Shown here: positions 49,764 to 58,171 of the stretch, one piece after another
Numbering within the stretch: position 1 is the stretch's first letter
Layout: every line of letters starts with the position of its first letter
Assembly: GCF_047553015.1 (NCBI RefSeq)
Contig: NZ_CP180212.1
Location: 868,001 to 932,000 of the forward strand
Direction of reading: 5' to 3'
Origin: Carnobacterium_A sp047553015
GTDB taxonomy: Bacteria > Bacillota > Bacilli > Lactobacillales > Carnobacteriaceae
Length of the DNA stretch: 64,000 nucleotides
Notes under the pieces: model-generated
What the model saw: the letters and a program-made list of their open reading frames with translations, nothing else
Told to the model about the DNA's origin: nothing
The model's database searches: none
Made by a program: the position numbers and the translations under genes

Positions 49764-50933
49764 TTGGTTGTTTTACAAGCGGAGTTGAAAGAGAAAATTA
49801 TTGAAGAAAGTCAACGATTAGGGATTAATAAAATTGGCTTTACAACTGCTGAGCCTTTTTTAGACCTGGAAAAAAAATTGATTGCTCAACAAGAAAAAGG
49901 ATACCATTCGGGATTTGAACATAAGAATATCCAAGAACGAATTTACCCAGAATTGATTTTTGAGAGTCCACGCTCTATCATATCAATTGCCTTAGCTTAT
50001 CCAACTAAAATAGAACATCCTCCAGAGCGAGTAAAAGGAGAAAGACGTGGGGAATTTGCTCGTGCGTCTTGGGGAATAGATTATCATATAATCTTGAGAG
50101 AAAAAATGGATCAATTAATTGAGTATATTCGAAAAGAAGCCGGTGATTCGGTTACGTATAAACCCATGGTTGATACGGGAGAATTAATAGATGTTGCTGT
50201 AGCAAAAAGAGCTGGACTAGGTTTTATTGGTCGAAATGGTTTATTAATTACTGAAGAATTCGGTTCGTATGTTTACTTAGGTGAAATTATAACGAACTTA
50301 GATTTTCCAATTGATAAAGAAATTCCTTTCGGATGTGGAGACTGCACAAGATGCGTTGATGCTTGTCCCACTGGAGCTTTGTTAGGTGATGGACGGATGA
50401 ATGCTAAACAATGTCTTTCTTATCAAACACAGACTAAAGGTATGATGCCTGAAGAGTTTCGTAGAAGAATGGGTCATGTTATTTATGGTTGTGATATTTG
50501 TCAAGTTGTCTGTCCGTATAATAAAGGGAAAAATGCAGGTTTTCATCCCGCAATGGAGCCTGACCCAGAAAGTGTTATGCCTAAATTAAAACCATTATTG
50601 ACTATAAGCAATAGAGAGTTTAAAGAACGTTTTGGCTATATGTCTGGTTCTTGGCGTGGAAAAAAACCGATTCAAAGAAATGCTATTATTGCTCTAGGAA
50701 ATTATCGTGATAAATCTGCCTTACCTGATTTGCTGCATTGTCTTGAAAAAGATCCGCGGCCGGTTATTCGTGGGACAGCAGCTTGGTCAATAGCTAAGAT
50801 TGTTTCTTATAAAGATGAAATGATTATGGAATTTTTAAAAGAAGTCTTAGAAAAAGAAACAGATAAAGAGGCACAAGATGAAATGAATAAAGCAATTGCT
50901 TCTATTCATATGAAGAAAGAAAAGAAAAAGTAA
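49764..50933 (+). CDS. queG: Epoxyqueuosine reductase QueG
   Basis: 389 residues from TTG 49764, chosen because GGGAGG lies 9 bases upstream; the frame is open to a GTG at 49737 that precedes this ribosome-binding site. It is a cobalamin-dependent iron-sulfur enzyme making the last step of queuosine at tRNA position 34. Two [4Fe-4S] motifs CGDCTRCVDACPTGA and CDICQVVCPYN are visible, and a C-terminal HEAT-like repeat (about 300-375) binds tRNA. It is followed 20 bp later by trmL. Confidence 0.94.
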   Translation: MVVLQAELKEKIIEESQRLGINKIGFTTAEPFLDLEKKLIAQQEKGYHSGFEHKNIQERIYPELIFESPRSIISIALAYPTKIEHPPERVKGERRGEFARASWGIDYHIILREKMDQLIEYIRKEAGDSVTYKPMVDTGELIDVAVAKRAGLGFIGRNGLLITEEFGSYVYLGEIITNLDFPIDKEIPFGCGDCTRCVDACPTGALLGDGRMNAKQCLSYQTQTKGMMPEEFRRRMGHVIYGCDICQVVCPYNKGKNAGFHPAMEPDPESVMPKLKPLLTISNREFKERFGYMSGSWRGKKPIQRNAIIALGNYRDKSALPDLLHCLEKDPRPVIRGTAAWSIAKIVSYKDEMIMEFLKEVLEKETDKEAQDEMNKAIASIHMKKEKKK

Positions 50934-50953
50934 GATTCAGGAGGAAACGTATT

Positions 50954-51463
50954 ATGCCAAATCATATTGTTTTATTTGAACCACAAATACCAGCTAATAC
51001 AGGAAATATAGCTAGAACTTGTGCTGGCACGAACACACACTTACACTTAATTGAACCTCTTGGCTTTTCAACAGACGATAAACACCTCAAAAGAGCTGGA
51101 TTAGATTATTGGAATGATGTGAATATTACGTATCATGCCGACTTATCAGCATTTTTAGATACAGTAGGCAACGATCATTTATACTTAATTACTAAATTTG
51201 GTAACCGTACGTACAGTGAGCCAGATTACTCTATTACAGAAGAAAACTATTATTTTATGTTTGGTAAAGAAACAACGGGATTACCAGAAATTTTTATGAG
51301 AGAAAATGAAGAAAAATGTTTGAGAATTCCTATGGATGATACACATGTTCGTTCACTCAACTTATCAAATACAGCAGCGATTTTAGTATATGAAGCTCTA
51401 CGTCAACAAAAATTTCTAAATATGGAATTAACTCATCATTATGAAAACGATAAGTTAGACTAA
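50954..51463 (+). CDS. trmL: tRNA (cytidine/uridine-34-2'-O)-methyltransferase TrmL
   Basis: 169 residues, SPOUT-class enzyme that methylates the ribose of the wobble base in some leucine tRNAs. Motifs: NHIVLFEPQIPANTGNIARTC, FMFGKETTGLP and RIPMDDTHVRSLNLSNTAAI in the knot. AGGAGGAAA precedes the ATG. Like QueG it acts on tRNA position 34. Confidence 0.95.
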   Translation: MPNHIVLFEPQIPANTGNIARTCAGTNTHLHLIEPLGFSTDDKHLKRAGLDYWNDVNITYHADLSAFLDTVGNDHLYLITKFGNRTYSEPDYSITEENYYFMFGKETTGLPEIFMRENEEKCLRIPMDDTHVRSLNLSNTAAILVYEALRQQKFLNMELTHHYENDKLD

Positions 51464-51498
51464 TTTTTTTATGTATGTTTCGAATCTATCTAGTAGAA

Positions 51499-51526
51499 TT
51501 GACTATAAGTTTAATGACACTAGATT
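51499..51526 (+). promoter_or_regulatory. Possible promoter of a small RNA
   Basis: TTGACT (51499-51504), 16-bp spacer, TAGATT (51521-51526). A transcript to the terminator at 51666 would be about 130 nt. Confidence 0.35.
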
Positions 51527-51624
51527 TATTTTAGTCCATTTTTCTACTCTTTTACTTTTTAGATTACTTTCAAATTTCTTTGCTGGCTTTTTAGAAGATT
51601 AAATAAATAAAATTAGGGTTTCAG

Positions 51625-51666
51625 TAGTCCCCATGCATAGTGTATTCCGCATGAGGACTTTTTTTA
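51625..51666 (+). terminator. Terminator hairpin between trmL and the exporter
   Basis: GTCC.CATGC (from 51627) pairs with GCATG.GGAC over a 12-nt loop, followed by seven T. Confidence 0.8.
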
Positions 51667-51838
51667 ACAATGATTCAAAAGATTTTTTATTAAGGATAAC
51701 TATTGGCTACACTAAAGTTACTTATCTAACGAACCACTTAATTTAGATGATATAGTAGAAATAAAAAAGCGAAGTAGACTTGCTACTAACTATTGTAACC
51801 GCTACACTAGGAAGAATTAAATGAAATGAGGTTTTGTG

Positions 51839-53575
51839 ATGTTCCTATTATTTAAAAAACTAACACCTTTCTTTTTAGAGCATAAAAAAAGATACGGATG
51901 GGCAATTTTCGCTATGCTAATAGGGAACGGGCTAGTTTTGATTCCTCCTTTTATTGTTGGACAGGTTATTGACGGAATTTATCTAGATACACTAACAGAT
52001 AGCTTACTGTTGAAACTAGTATTATTATTTGTTTTTTCAATTGTTGTTTCTTATGGAATTGAAATATTTTGGGGCTACCAATTATTTGGTGGAAAAAATG
52101 TTTTAACAAGGCAGCTACGTAAACAGTTGATGAATCATTTTTTGAAAATGCGCTCTATATTTTACCAAAAATTTAGAACAGGTGATTTAATGGCACGTGC
52201 TACTAATGATTTAGATGCGATTTCTGAAATGGCTGGTTATGGAATTATGATTGCGATGGATTCCACAGCATTTTTTGGTGTAATTCTTTTAACGATGCTT
52301 TTGACAGTATCTTGGCAGTTAACCTTAGCCTGTATTTTACCTTTACCTATTTTAGGGTATTTACTAAAAGTTTTGGGAGATAAAGTGCATATTCGTTACA
52401 AAGAATCTCAAGATGCTTTTGCGGAGATTAATGATGAAGTACTTGAATCAGTAGAAGGTATTCGTGTCATAAGAGCTTACGGTAGACAAGAAGAAATGTC
52501 TGCTCAATTTAATGAGAAAACAACTAATGTTTTACAAAAAAATATTTCTGTTGCGAAAATAAACTCTGCTTTTCAACCATTAATAAAAATTGCATTAGGG
52601 ATAAGTTATGTGCTTGCCTTTGGATTGGGAGCTATAATGGTTTCTAAAAATGAACTAACGATTGGCCAATTAGTTGCTTTTCAAGTTTATTTAAGTATGT
52701 TGGTATGGCCTATTCAATCTATTGGTGAATTAATAAATTTACTTCAACAAGGGAACGCTTCGATGGATCGTGTGATGGCAGTGTTAAGTGCAGATGATCA
52801 AATGGAACATACTGGAGAAAAAGATACCTTGGAAAACGGAACAATACTATTTAAAGAGGTTACTTTCAGTTATCCAGATTCAAAGCAACTAAGTTTGAAA
52901 AATATTCATTTAGAAATACCGAAAAATACAACGTTAGGTATTGTTGGTAGAACAGGAAGTGGAAAAACAACTCTCATTCGTCAGTTATTAAAAGAATATC
53001 CAAGTGGTGAAGGCTTCATTAGTATAGGAGGAGTCCCAATTGATACGGTTGAATTAAACCAATTAAGTTCAAAATTTGGGTATGTTCCTCAAGAGCACAT
53101 TTTATTTTCTGGTACGATTCGCGAAAATATTTCTTTTGGAAGAAAGAATGCATCTGAAAAAGAAATCAATGAAGCTCTACACTTAGCTAATTTTGATAGA
53201 GATATAATTAAAATGCCTAATGGCTTAGATACTCAAATTGGTGAAAAAGGAATTTCTCTTTCAGGTGGGCAAAAGCAGCGAATAGCTATCGCTAGAGCTT
53301 TAATTAAAAATTCAGATATCCTAATCTTGGATGATTCTCTGTCTGCAGTTGATGCAGAAACAGAAAAGATTATCCTAACCAATTTAAAACAATATCGGAA
53401 GAATAAAACAACCCTTATTATTACTCATCGCTTATCTTCGGTCTACCATGCAAAACAAATTATTGTAATGGATAATGGTGCGATTATTGAAAGAGGAACA
53501 CATACTGAATTAATGGAAAAAAAAGGCTGGTATGAGAAACAATTTATTCGTCAGCAATTGAAAGAGGAGGGATAA
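51839..53575 (+). CDS. ABC exporter half-transporter, degenerate-ATPase partner
   Basis: 578 residues from ATG 51839 (GAGG 7 bases upstream; a GTG three bases earlier is possible). Six membrane helices (about 1-300) precede an ATPase domain with Walker A GRTGSGKTT, canonical signature LSGGQKQ, and a Walker B ending in Asp (ILILDDSLSAVD) instead of the catalytic Glu. That pattern is the non-catalytic half of heterodimeric exporters such as BmrC/YheI or LmrC. The partner gene starts 5 bp after the stop. Substrate unknown; multidrug or peptide export is likely. Confidence 0.88.
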   Translation: MFLLFKKLTPFFLEHKKRYGWAIFAMLIGNGLVLIPPFIVGQVIDGIYLDTLTDSLLLKLVLLFVFSIVVSYGIEIFWGYQLFGGKNVLTRQLRKQLMNHFLKMRSIFYQKFRTGDLMARATNDLDAISEMAGYGIMIAMDSTAFFGVILLTMLLTVSWQLTLACILPLPILGYLLKVLGDKVHIRYKESQDAFAEINDEVLESVEGIRVIRAYGRQEEMSAQFNEKTTNVLQKNISVAKINSAFQPLIKIALGISYVLAFGLGAIMVSKNELTIGQLVAFQVYLSMLVWPIQSIGELINLLQQGNASMDRVMAVLSADDQMEHTGEKDTLENGTILFKEVTFSYPDSKQLSLKNIHLEIPKNTTLGIVGRTGSGKTTLIRQLLKEYPSGEGFISIGGVPIDTVELNQLSSKFGYVPQEHILFSGTIRENISFGRKNASEKEINEALHLANFDRDIIKMPNGLDTQIGEKGISLSGGQKQRIAIARALIKNSDILILDDSLSAVDAETEKIILTNLKQYRKNKTTLIITHRLSSVYHAKQIIVMDNGAIIERGTHTELMEKKGWYEKQFIRQQLKEEG

Positions 53576-53580
53576 ATCGT

Positions 53581-55341
53581 ATGAAAACGATAAAAATACT
53601 TTGGTCTTATTCGATGAAGAAAAAAAGGTATTTTTTGACAGGCCTCATTCTATTAATTTTAGCTGTAATAACAGATTTGAGTGGCCCTTTAGTTATTCGT
53701 TATATTATTGACGCCATTATAGCACCTTCTAATGAATCAGTGCTCAAAGTAGATAGATTGCTACTATTCTTAGGTATTTTTCTAGTCTTAGCACTCTTAA
53801 CAGCATTTTTTCGCTATCTTAGTTTCTTACTATTGACTATTGGAGCCAATACCGTTGTAAAAGTAATGAGAAATGAGTTATATGCTCATGTACAAAAATT
53901 ACCTATCCGCTATTTTGATACCGTTGCTGCTGGAACAATTGTTTCTCGTATAACAAATGACACAGAACAGCTTCGTATTTTTTATGTTATATCAGTTGGT
54001 CAAATGTTAACAAATTTTAGCTATCTAGTTGGTATTTATATTGCGTTATTTCGATTAAATAGTTTTTATGCGTTAGTGTCATTTTTATTAATTCCTATAT
54101 TTTTATTTTGGGCAATGATTTATCAAAAATATGCAGCGCCGTTCAATAAAAAAATACGCCAATTAGTGGGAGAAATAAATGGGAAATTAAACGAAACAAT
54201 ACAAGGGATGACTATCATACAAGTTTTCCAGCAAGAAGAGAAAATCGAGAAAGAATTTGAAGAAACAAATGACAAATGGTTTGATTATAGCCAGAAATTT
54301 GTTTTACTAGACTCAATTGCTTCTTATAGTTTTGTAGAAGTCATAAAAAATTTTTCACTGCTAATGTTAATCCTATACTTTTCAAAAGGCTATTTAAATG
54401 GTTCACTTTTAGTAACAGTCGGTGTTTTATATGTTTTTATTGATTATACTACTCGGTTATTTCAACCTATTCAAGGCATTGTTTCTCAATGGTCTTATCT
54501 GCAAACGGCATTGGCATCGGCTGAGCGTGTTTTTGATATCGTTGACTTACCGATTGAGGTTGAAAGCAAAGAAGACTTTGATACTTTGAAAAAGGAGATC
54601 ATTTTTGAGCATGTTTACTTTGCTTATAAAAAAGATGAGTATGTTTTAAAAGATATAAACTTTAAAACAAAGAAAGGGGAAACAACTGCTTTGATTGGGC
54701 ATACTGGTTCAGGTAAAAGTTCAATTATAAACTTATTGTTTCGTTTTTATGATCCTGATAAAGGGAGTGTTTATCTAGATGATCATCCGACAACGTCTCT
54801 TTCAAGAAAGAGTTTGAGAAAGCAAATGGGTATTGTTTTACAAGATCCTTATCTATTTAAAGGAACGATTGCTTCAAATATTTCATTAAATGATCCGACT
54901 ATTTCCCGTGAACAGATCAAAGAAGCTATTCATGCTGTTGGAGGAGATGTATTATTGAAAGATATGCCCCTAGGGATTGATCAGCCTGTAACGGATAAAG
55001 GCAGTACTTTATCATCTGGGCAAAAACAACTCATTTCTTTTGCTCGTGCTTTAGCGTTTAATCCAGATATTTTAATTTTAGATGAAGCGACTTCTAATAT
55101 TGATACAGAAACAGAGGATCTGATTCAAAAAGCGATGAGTGTTGTAAAAAAAGGAAGAACGACTTTTATTATTGCTCACAGATTGTCAACTATTCAATAT
55201 GCAGATCAAATACTAGTATTGGATAAAGGCGAGATAATTGAAAGAGGAAATCACGAGACGCTACTGAATTTAAATGGTAAGTATGCTAGCATGTACCGCA
55301 CACAATCCGAAGATAAACGAACTAAAGGTTCTACTAGTTAA
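53581..55341 (+). CDS. ABC exporter half-transporter, catalytic partner
   Basis: 586 residues: six membrane helices then an ATPase domain with Walker A GHTGSGKSS, Walker B ILILDEATSNID with the catalytic Glu, and switch His in IAHRLST. Its signature is LSSGQ rather than LSGGQ. Combined with the Asp in its partner, one composite ATP site is intact and the other degenerate, as in BmrCD and LmrCD. AGAGGAGGGA overlaps the end of the upstream gene. Confidence 0.88.
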   Translation: MKTIKILWSYSMKKKRYFLTGLILLILAVITDLSGPLVIRYIIDAIIAPSNESVLKVDRLLLFLGIFLVLALLTAFFRYLSFLLLTIGANTVVKVMRNELYAHVQKLPIRYFDTVAAGTIVSRITNDTEQLRIFYVISVGQMLTNFSYLVGIYIALFRLNSFYALVSFLLIPIFLFWAMIYQKYAAPFNKKIRQLVGEINGKLNETIQGMTIIQVFQQEEKIEKEFEETNDKWFDYSQKFVLLDSIASYSFVEVIKNFSLLMLILYFSKGYLNGSLLVTVGVLYVFIDYTTRLFQPIQGIVSQWSYLQTALASAERVFDIVDLPIEVESKEDFDTLKKEIIFEHVYFAYKKDEYVLKDINFKTKKGETTALIGHTGSGKSSIINLLFRFYDPDKGSVYLDDHPTTSLSRKSLRKQMGIVLQDPYLFKGTIASNISLNDPTISREQIKEAIHAVGGDVLLKDMPLGIDQPVTDKGSTLSSGQKQLISFARALAFNPDILILDEATSNIDTETEDLIQKAMSVVKKGRTTFIIAHRLSTIQYADQILVLDKGEIIERGNHETLLNLNGKYASMYRTQSEDKRTKGSTS

Positions 55342-55405
55342 ATGAGAGTAGGATAACTCTGATATGAAGGTATCTTTGTTTTACTAAAGGAACCGATTGT
55401 TAAGC

Positions 55406-55434
55406 TTTACAAAAAATACGGGGATGGGTATAAT
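55406..55434 (+). promoter_or_regulatory. Promoter of yidD and the CstR-like gene
   Basis: TTTACA (55406-55411), exact 17-bp spacer, consensus TATAAT (55429-55434). Confidence 0.8.
55416..55431 (+). promoter_or_regulatory. Candidate operator for the CstR/CsoR-like repressor
   Basis: ATACGGGGATGGGTAT has ATAC/GTAT inverted ends around a G-tract, like CsoR/CstR operators. It fills the spacer of the promoter, so binding would block RNA polymerase. Confidence 0.45.
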
Positions 55435-55461
55435 AGGATAAGAAAAGGTGAGGAGAAAACT

Positions 55462-55713
55462 ATGGAAAAACTTATAATCAAAGGGATCAAGGGTTATCAA
55501 AAAGGGATATCTCCTTTATTTCCGCCATCTTGTCGTTATTATCCTACTTGTTCAACTTATGCTATTGAAGCAATCGAAAAACATGGCTCATTAAAAGGGA
55601 CAGTGATGGGTACGGCTAGAATTTTGAGGTGCCATCCATTTGTTCGTGGTGGATATGACCCTGTTCCTGCTAAATTTACGTTAAAAAGAAACCAAGATAA
55701 AAAGAAGAATTAG
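55462..55713 (+). CDS. yidD: Membrane protein insertion efficiency factor YidD
   Basis: 83 residues. It contains the conserved cysteines in SCRYYPTCSTYAIEAIEKHG and LRCHPFVRGGYDPVP. It is a small membrane-associated protein linked to YidC-dependent insertion; the mechanism is not settled. It is usually near rpmH/rnpA/yidC but here stands with a metal/persulfide-type regulator 26 bp downstream. GAGGAG precedes the ATG. Confidence 0.95.
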   Translation: MEKLIIKGIKGYQKGISPLFPPSCRYYPTCSTYAIEAIEKHGSLKGTVMGTARILRCHPFVRGGYDPVPAKFTLKRNQDKKKN

Positions 55714-55739
55714 CAAAATGTAATAGGGAGGTAGTTTAA

Positions 55740-56021
55740 ATGGAAAATAAAATGAATGAATATAAACCAAATATTAAAGTAATCAATCGAATAAAAAGAT
55801 CAGAAGGCCAAATGCGAGGCGTAATAAAGATGATGGAAGAAGGGCAAGGTTGCAAAGACGTCGTCACTCAACTATCTGCTATTCGAACGAGTATTGACCG
55901 CGCTATGGGTATTATAGTTGCAGAAAACTTAGCAGGGTGTGTTGCAGAAAGTGCGCATGATGGTTCTAGTCATGAAGAAAGTATCAAAGAAGCCATTGAT
56001 TTATTAGTCAAAAGTAGATAA
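55740..56021 (+). CDS. CsoR/CstR-family repressor, CstR-like
   Basis: 93 residues, all-helical DUF156 family. Two cysteines, C38 (GQGCKD) and C67 (LAGCV), are 29 apart, the same spacing as C31-C60 of Staphylococcus CstR. The histidine that completes the copper site of CsoR (four residues before the second cysteine) is not there; N63 stands in its place. This points to persulfide or sulfur sensing rather than copper. No rhodanese, sulfide oxidase or copper pump gene is adjacent. GGGAGGT precedes the ATG. Confidence 0.85.
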   Translation: MENKMNEYKPNIKVINRIKRSEGQMRGVIKMMEEGQGCKDVVTQLSAIRTSIDRAMGIIVAENLAGCVAESAHDGSSHEESIKEAIDLLVKSR

Positions 56022-56024
56022 ATT

Positions 56025-56072
56025 AAAAATCCTTAACACTTTCTCGTATGAGAGAGTGTTAAGGATTTTTTT
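56025..56072. terminator. Bidirectional terminator
   Basis: AAAATCCTTAACACT.TCTC pairs with GAGA.AGTGTTAAGGATTTT, with a T-run on one side and A-run on the other. It serves the CstR-like gene and the opposing permease remnant. Confidence 0.9.
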
Positions 56073-56791
56073 TAACTCAATAAAAATAGCTGAATAATAA
56101 ATAAAAAAGTAAAAATATAAACAAAAGGATGGCTATCTTTTGTTTGCCCGCTAAAAAATTTCGTAATAGGGTAACCGATAAAACCTAAAGCCAAACCAGT
56201 CGCAATACTACCTGTTAAAGGTATAGTAAGAATGATGATGAATGCAGGAAATGCTTCTGATAAATTGAACCAATTTATTTCAGCGGTACTTGCCATCATA
56301 ATTGTGCCAACGATAACTAAAGCAGGAGAAGTGATAGTTGATACGCTGGAAATAATATTAAACAGAGGATAATAGAAACTGGATAATGCAAATAATATAG
56401 CAATTGTTAGGGCTGTCAAACCAGTCCGCCCACCGGTAGCAACGCCTGTTCCAGACTCGGCAAATGCAGTTGTTGGGCTAGTTCCAAATCATGCACCAAC
56501 TGTTGTACTGATTGCATCAGATAGCAAAGCTTGTCTAGTATTTTTCAACTTGCCGTCCTTCATTAAGCCTGCACGTTTTGTTACAGCAAGTAATGTTCCA
56601 GTAGTATCAAATATAACAATTAATAAAAATGAAATGACAGTACCATAAAGACCGTTCGAGAAACTGTCTATAAATGGAGTTATTGAGTTTGTAATCATTA
56701 AATCAAATCCAAAATCAGGTAAGGTGATAATTCTATTCTGAAAAAAAATTTCAAATGATTTCCTCTTAAAGAAAATACGAAATGATACCAT
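56072..56791 (-). pseudogene. Purine (adenine/guanine/hypoxanthine) permease remnant, NCS2/AzgA type
   Basis: About 240 codons on the minus strand match the C-terminal half of PbuG/PbuO-like permeases: FDTTGTLLAVTKRAGLMKDG, SDAISTTVGA, then FGTSPTTAFAESGTGVATGG and the closing helices. A single in-frame TGA (56489-56491) interrupts it between GA and FGTS, where one base change from TGG would restore reading. The N-terminal half (about 200 residues) is missing: upstream of about 56790 no hydrophobic coding is seen. It is therefore both truncated and nonsense-mutated. The normal gene imports purine bases; this copy is surely inactive. Confidence 0.88.
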
Positions 56792-56955
56792 TTATCATCA
56801 TAAATATTTTGAAAACTGATTACAATAAAAAATAGTTAGATGTTTTTTATTTGAGTTAAAACCTTTTATTTTTAATATAATTAGTGATATTGCTTTTTTA
56901 TAACGGATAAACACGAACGATTATATATTAATTATTTTTAATTATCGTATTTATG

Positions 56956-56984
56956 TTTACAAAACTATCGACAGATGATAGGAT
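56956..56984 (+). promoter_or_regulatory. Promoter of the BMP lipoprotein gene
   Basis: TTTACA (56956-56961), 17-bp spacer, TAGGAT (56979-56984), 45 bp upstream of the start. Confidence 0.6.
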
Positions 56985-57028
56985 GAACATACAAAGAAAA
57001 CAAATAAAAAAACGGGGGATTTATAAAA

Positions 57029-58087
57029 TTGAAAATAAACCATTCTTTAAGTTTTATTGCAGCTGGGGTAACTATTAGTATCTTATTAGGAGCATGCGGA
57101 GCCGAAAATCCTGCAAAAGCATCAATTGACGAAAAAAAGAATGGAACAGTTGGACTAGCGGCTGATTTTAGTGGAATTGATGATAAATCATTTAATCAAT
57201 CAGCTTGGGAAGGTTTAGAAGCATGGGGTCAAAAGAATCATTTATCAAAAGGTCTCCAGGGATATGATTACATCCAAGCTGAATCAGCCTCTGATTACGT
57301 GATGAACTTACAAACATTGGCAAACAATAAATTTGATACAGTTGTAGCAATGGGCTTTAAATTAACTGAAGCTTTGATTGAAGTTGCACCTCAATACCCC
57401 GCAACAAACTTTGCGATTGTTGATGTTGCTATGCCAAAAATGGACAATGTTGCTTCGCTAGTTTTTAAAGATAATGAATCAGCTTTTTTAGCAGGAGTCG
57501 CAGCAGCTGAGTCAACATTATCTAATAAAGTAGGATTTATTGGTGGTCAAGAATCAGATATTATTGATAAATTTGAAGCAGGATTTGTTCAAGGAGTTAA
57601 AACAGTTAAACCTGAAGTAGAAGTGAGGGTAGAATATGTGGGTTCATTTGCTGATTCTGCTAAGGGGAAAGCTATAGCAGCGGCGATGTATGCAAGTGGA
57701 ATAGATATTATTTTCCAAGCTGCAGGAGATTCTGGTAATGGCGTATTTTCTGAAGCAAAAGACGTGATGAATTCAAACTCTGATGATAAGAAATGGGTTA
57801 TTGGTGCGGACCGCGATCAAACAGCTGAAGGGGCTTATAGTAGTGGAAATGTAACACTCACTTCGACTTTAAAACAAACTGGGAGTGCCATTCAAGACAT
57901 TGCTGATAGAGCTTCAAAAGGAGATTTTCCTGGAGGAGAAATTTTAAATTATGGATTAGTAGAAGATGGAGTTGGCTTAACTGATGGACAGCTAACAAAA
58001 GAAACAATCCAAAAAGTTGATTTATTTAAAAAACAAATTAGTACTGGCGAATTAGTTGTAGCAGAAAAACCAGAAAATAAAAACTAA
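57029..58087 (+). CDS. BMP-family nucleoside-binding lipoprotein
   Basis: 352 residues. Signal peptide with lipobox LLGAC (C23) anchors it to the outer face of the membrane. TVGLAADFSGIDDKSFNQSAWEGLE is the family's N-terminal ligand region, followed by VAMGFKLTEAL, VGFIGGQ and WVIGADRDQ. Homologues (PnrA, BmpA, TmpC, Med) bind purine nucleosides for an ABC importer. No importer genes adjoin it, and a terminator follows, so it must use subunits encoded elsewhere. Start TTG 57029 after a GGGGG run. Confidence 0.9.
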   Translation: MKINHSLSFIAAGVTISILLGACGAENPAKASIDEKKNGTVGLAADFSGIDDKSFNQSAWEGLEAWGQKNHLSKGLQGYDYIQAESASDYVMNLQTLANNKFDTVVAMGFKLTEALIEVAPQYPATNFAIVDVAMPKMDNVASLVFKDNESAFLAGVAAAESTLSNKVGFIGGQESDIIDKFEAGFVQGVKTVKPEVEVRVEYVGSFADSAKGKAIAAAMYASGIDIIFQAAGDSGNGVFSEAKDVMNSNSDDKKWVIGADRDQTAEGAYSSGNVTLTSTLKQTGSAIQDIADRASKGDFPGGEILNYGLVEDGVGLTDGQLTKETIQKVDLFKKQISTGELVVAEKPENKN

Positions 58088-58090
58088 TAC

Positions 58091-58140
58091 AAAAAACAGC
58101 TAGTAAATGAATGATAACATTCATCTACTAGCTGTTTTTA
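58091..58140. terminator. Bidirectional terminator between the BMP gene and argS
   Basis: AAACAGCTAGTA.ATGAATG pairs with CATTCAT.TACTAGCTGTTT, with T-run and A-run on the two sides. Confidence 0.9.
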
Positions 58141-58171
58141 GTTTGAAATGTTTAAAAATTAATTAGCATAG

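Larger units (their letters stand above)
51464..51835 (+). other. 372-bp intergenic region, possible small RNA
   Basis: It contains a promoter-like pair at 51499-51526 and a strong terminator at 51625-51666 with no coding frame between them. A further 170 bp with a short AGTAG/CTACT repeat lead to the exporter genes. Confidence 0.4.

Noticed and set aside
51794..51807. cre-like TGTAACCGCTACAC upstream of the ABC exporter
   Set aside because: Fails the last three consensus positions; it fits only if a base is skipped.
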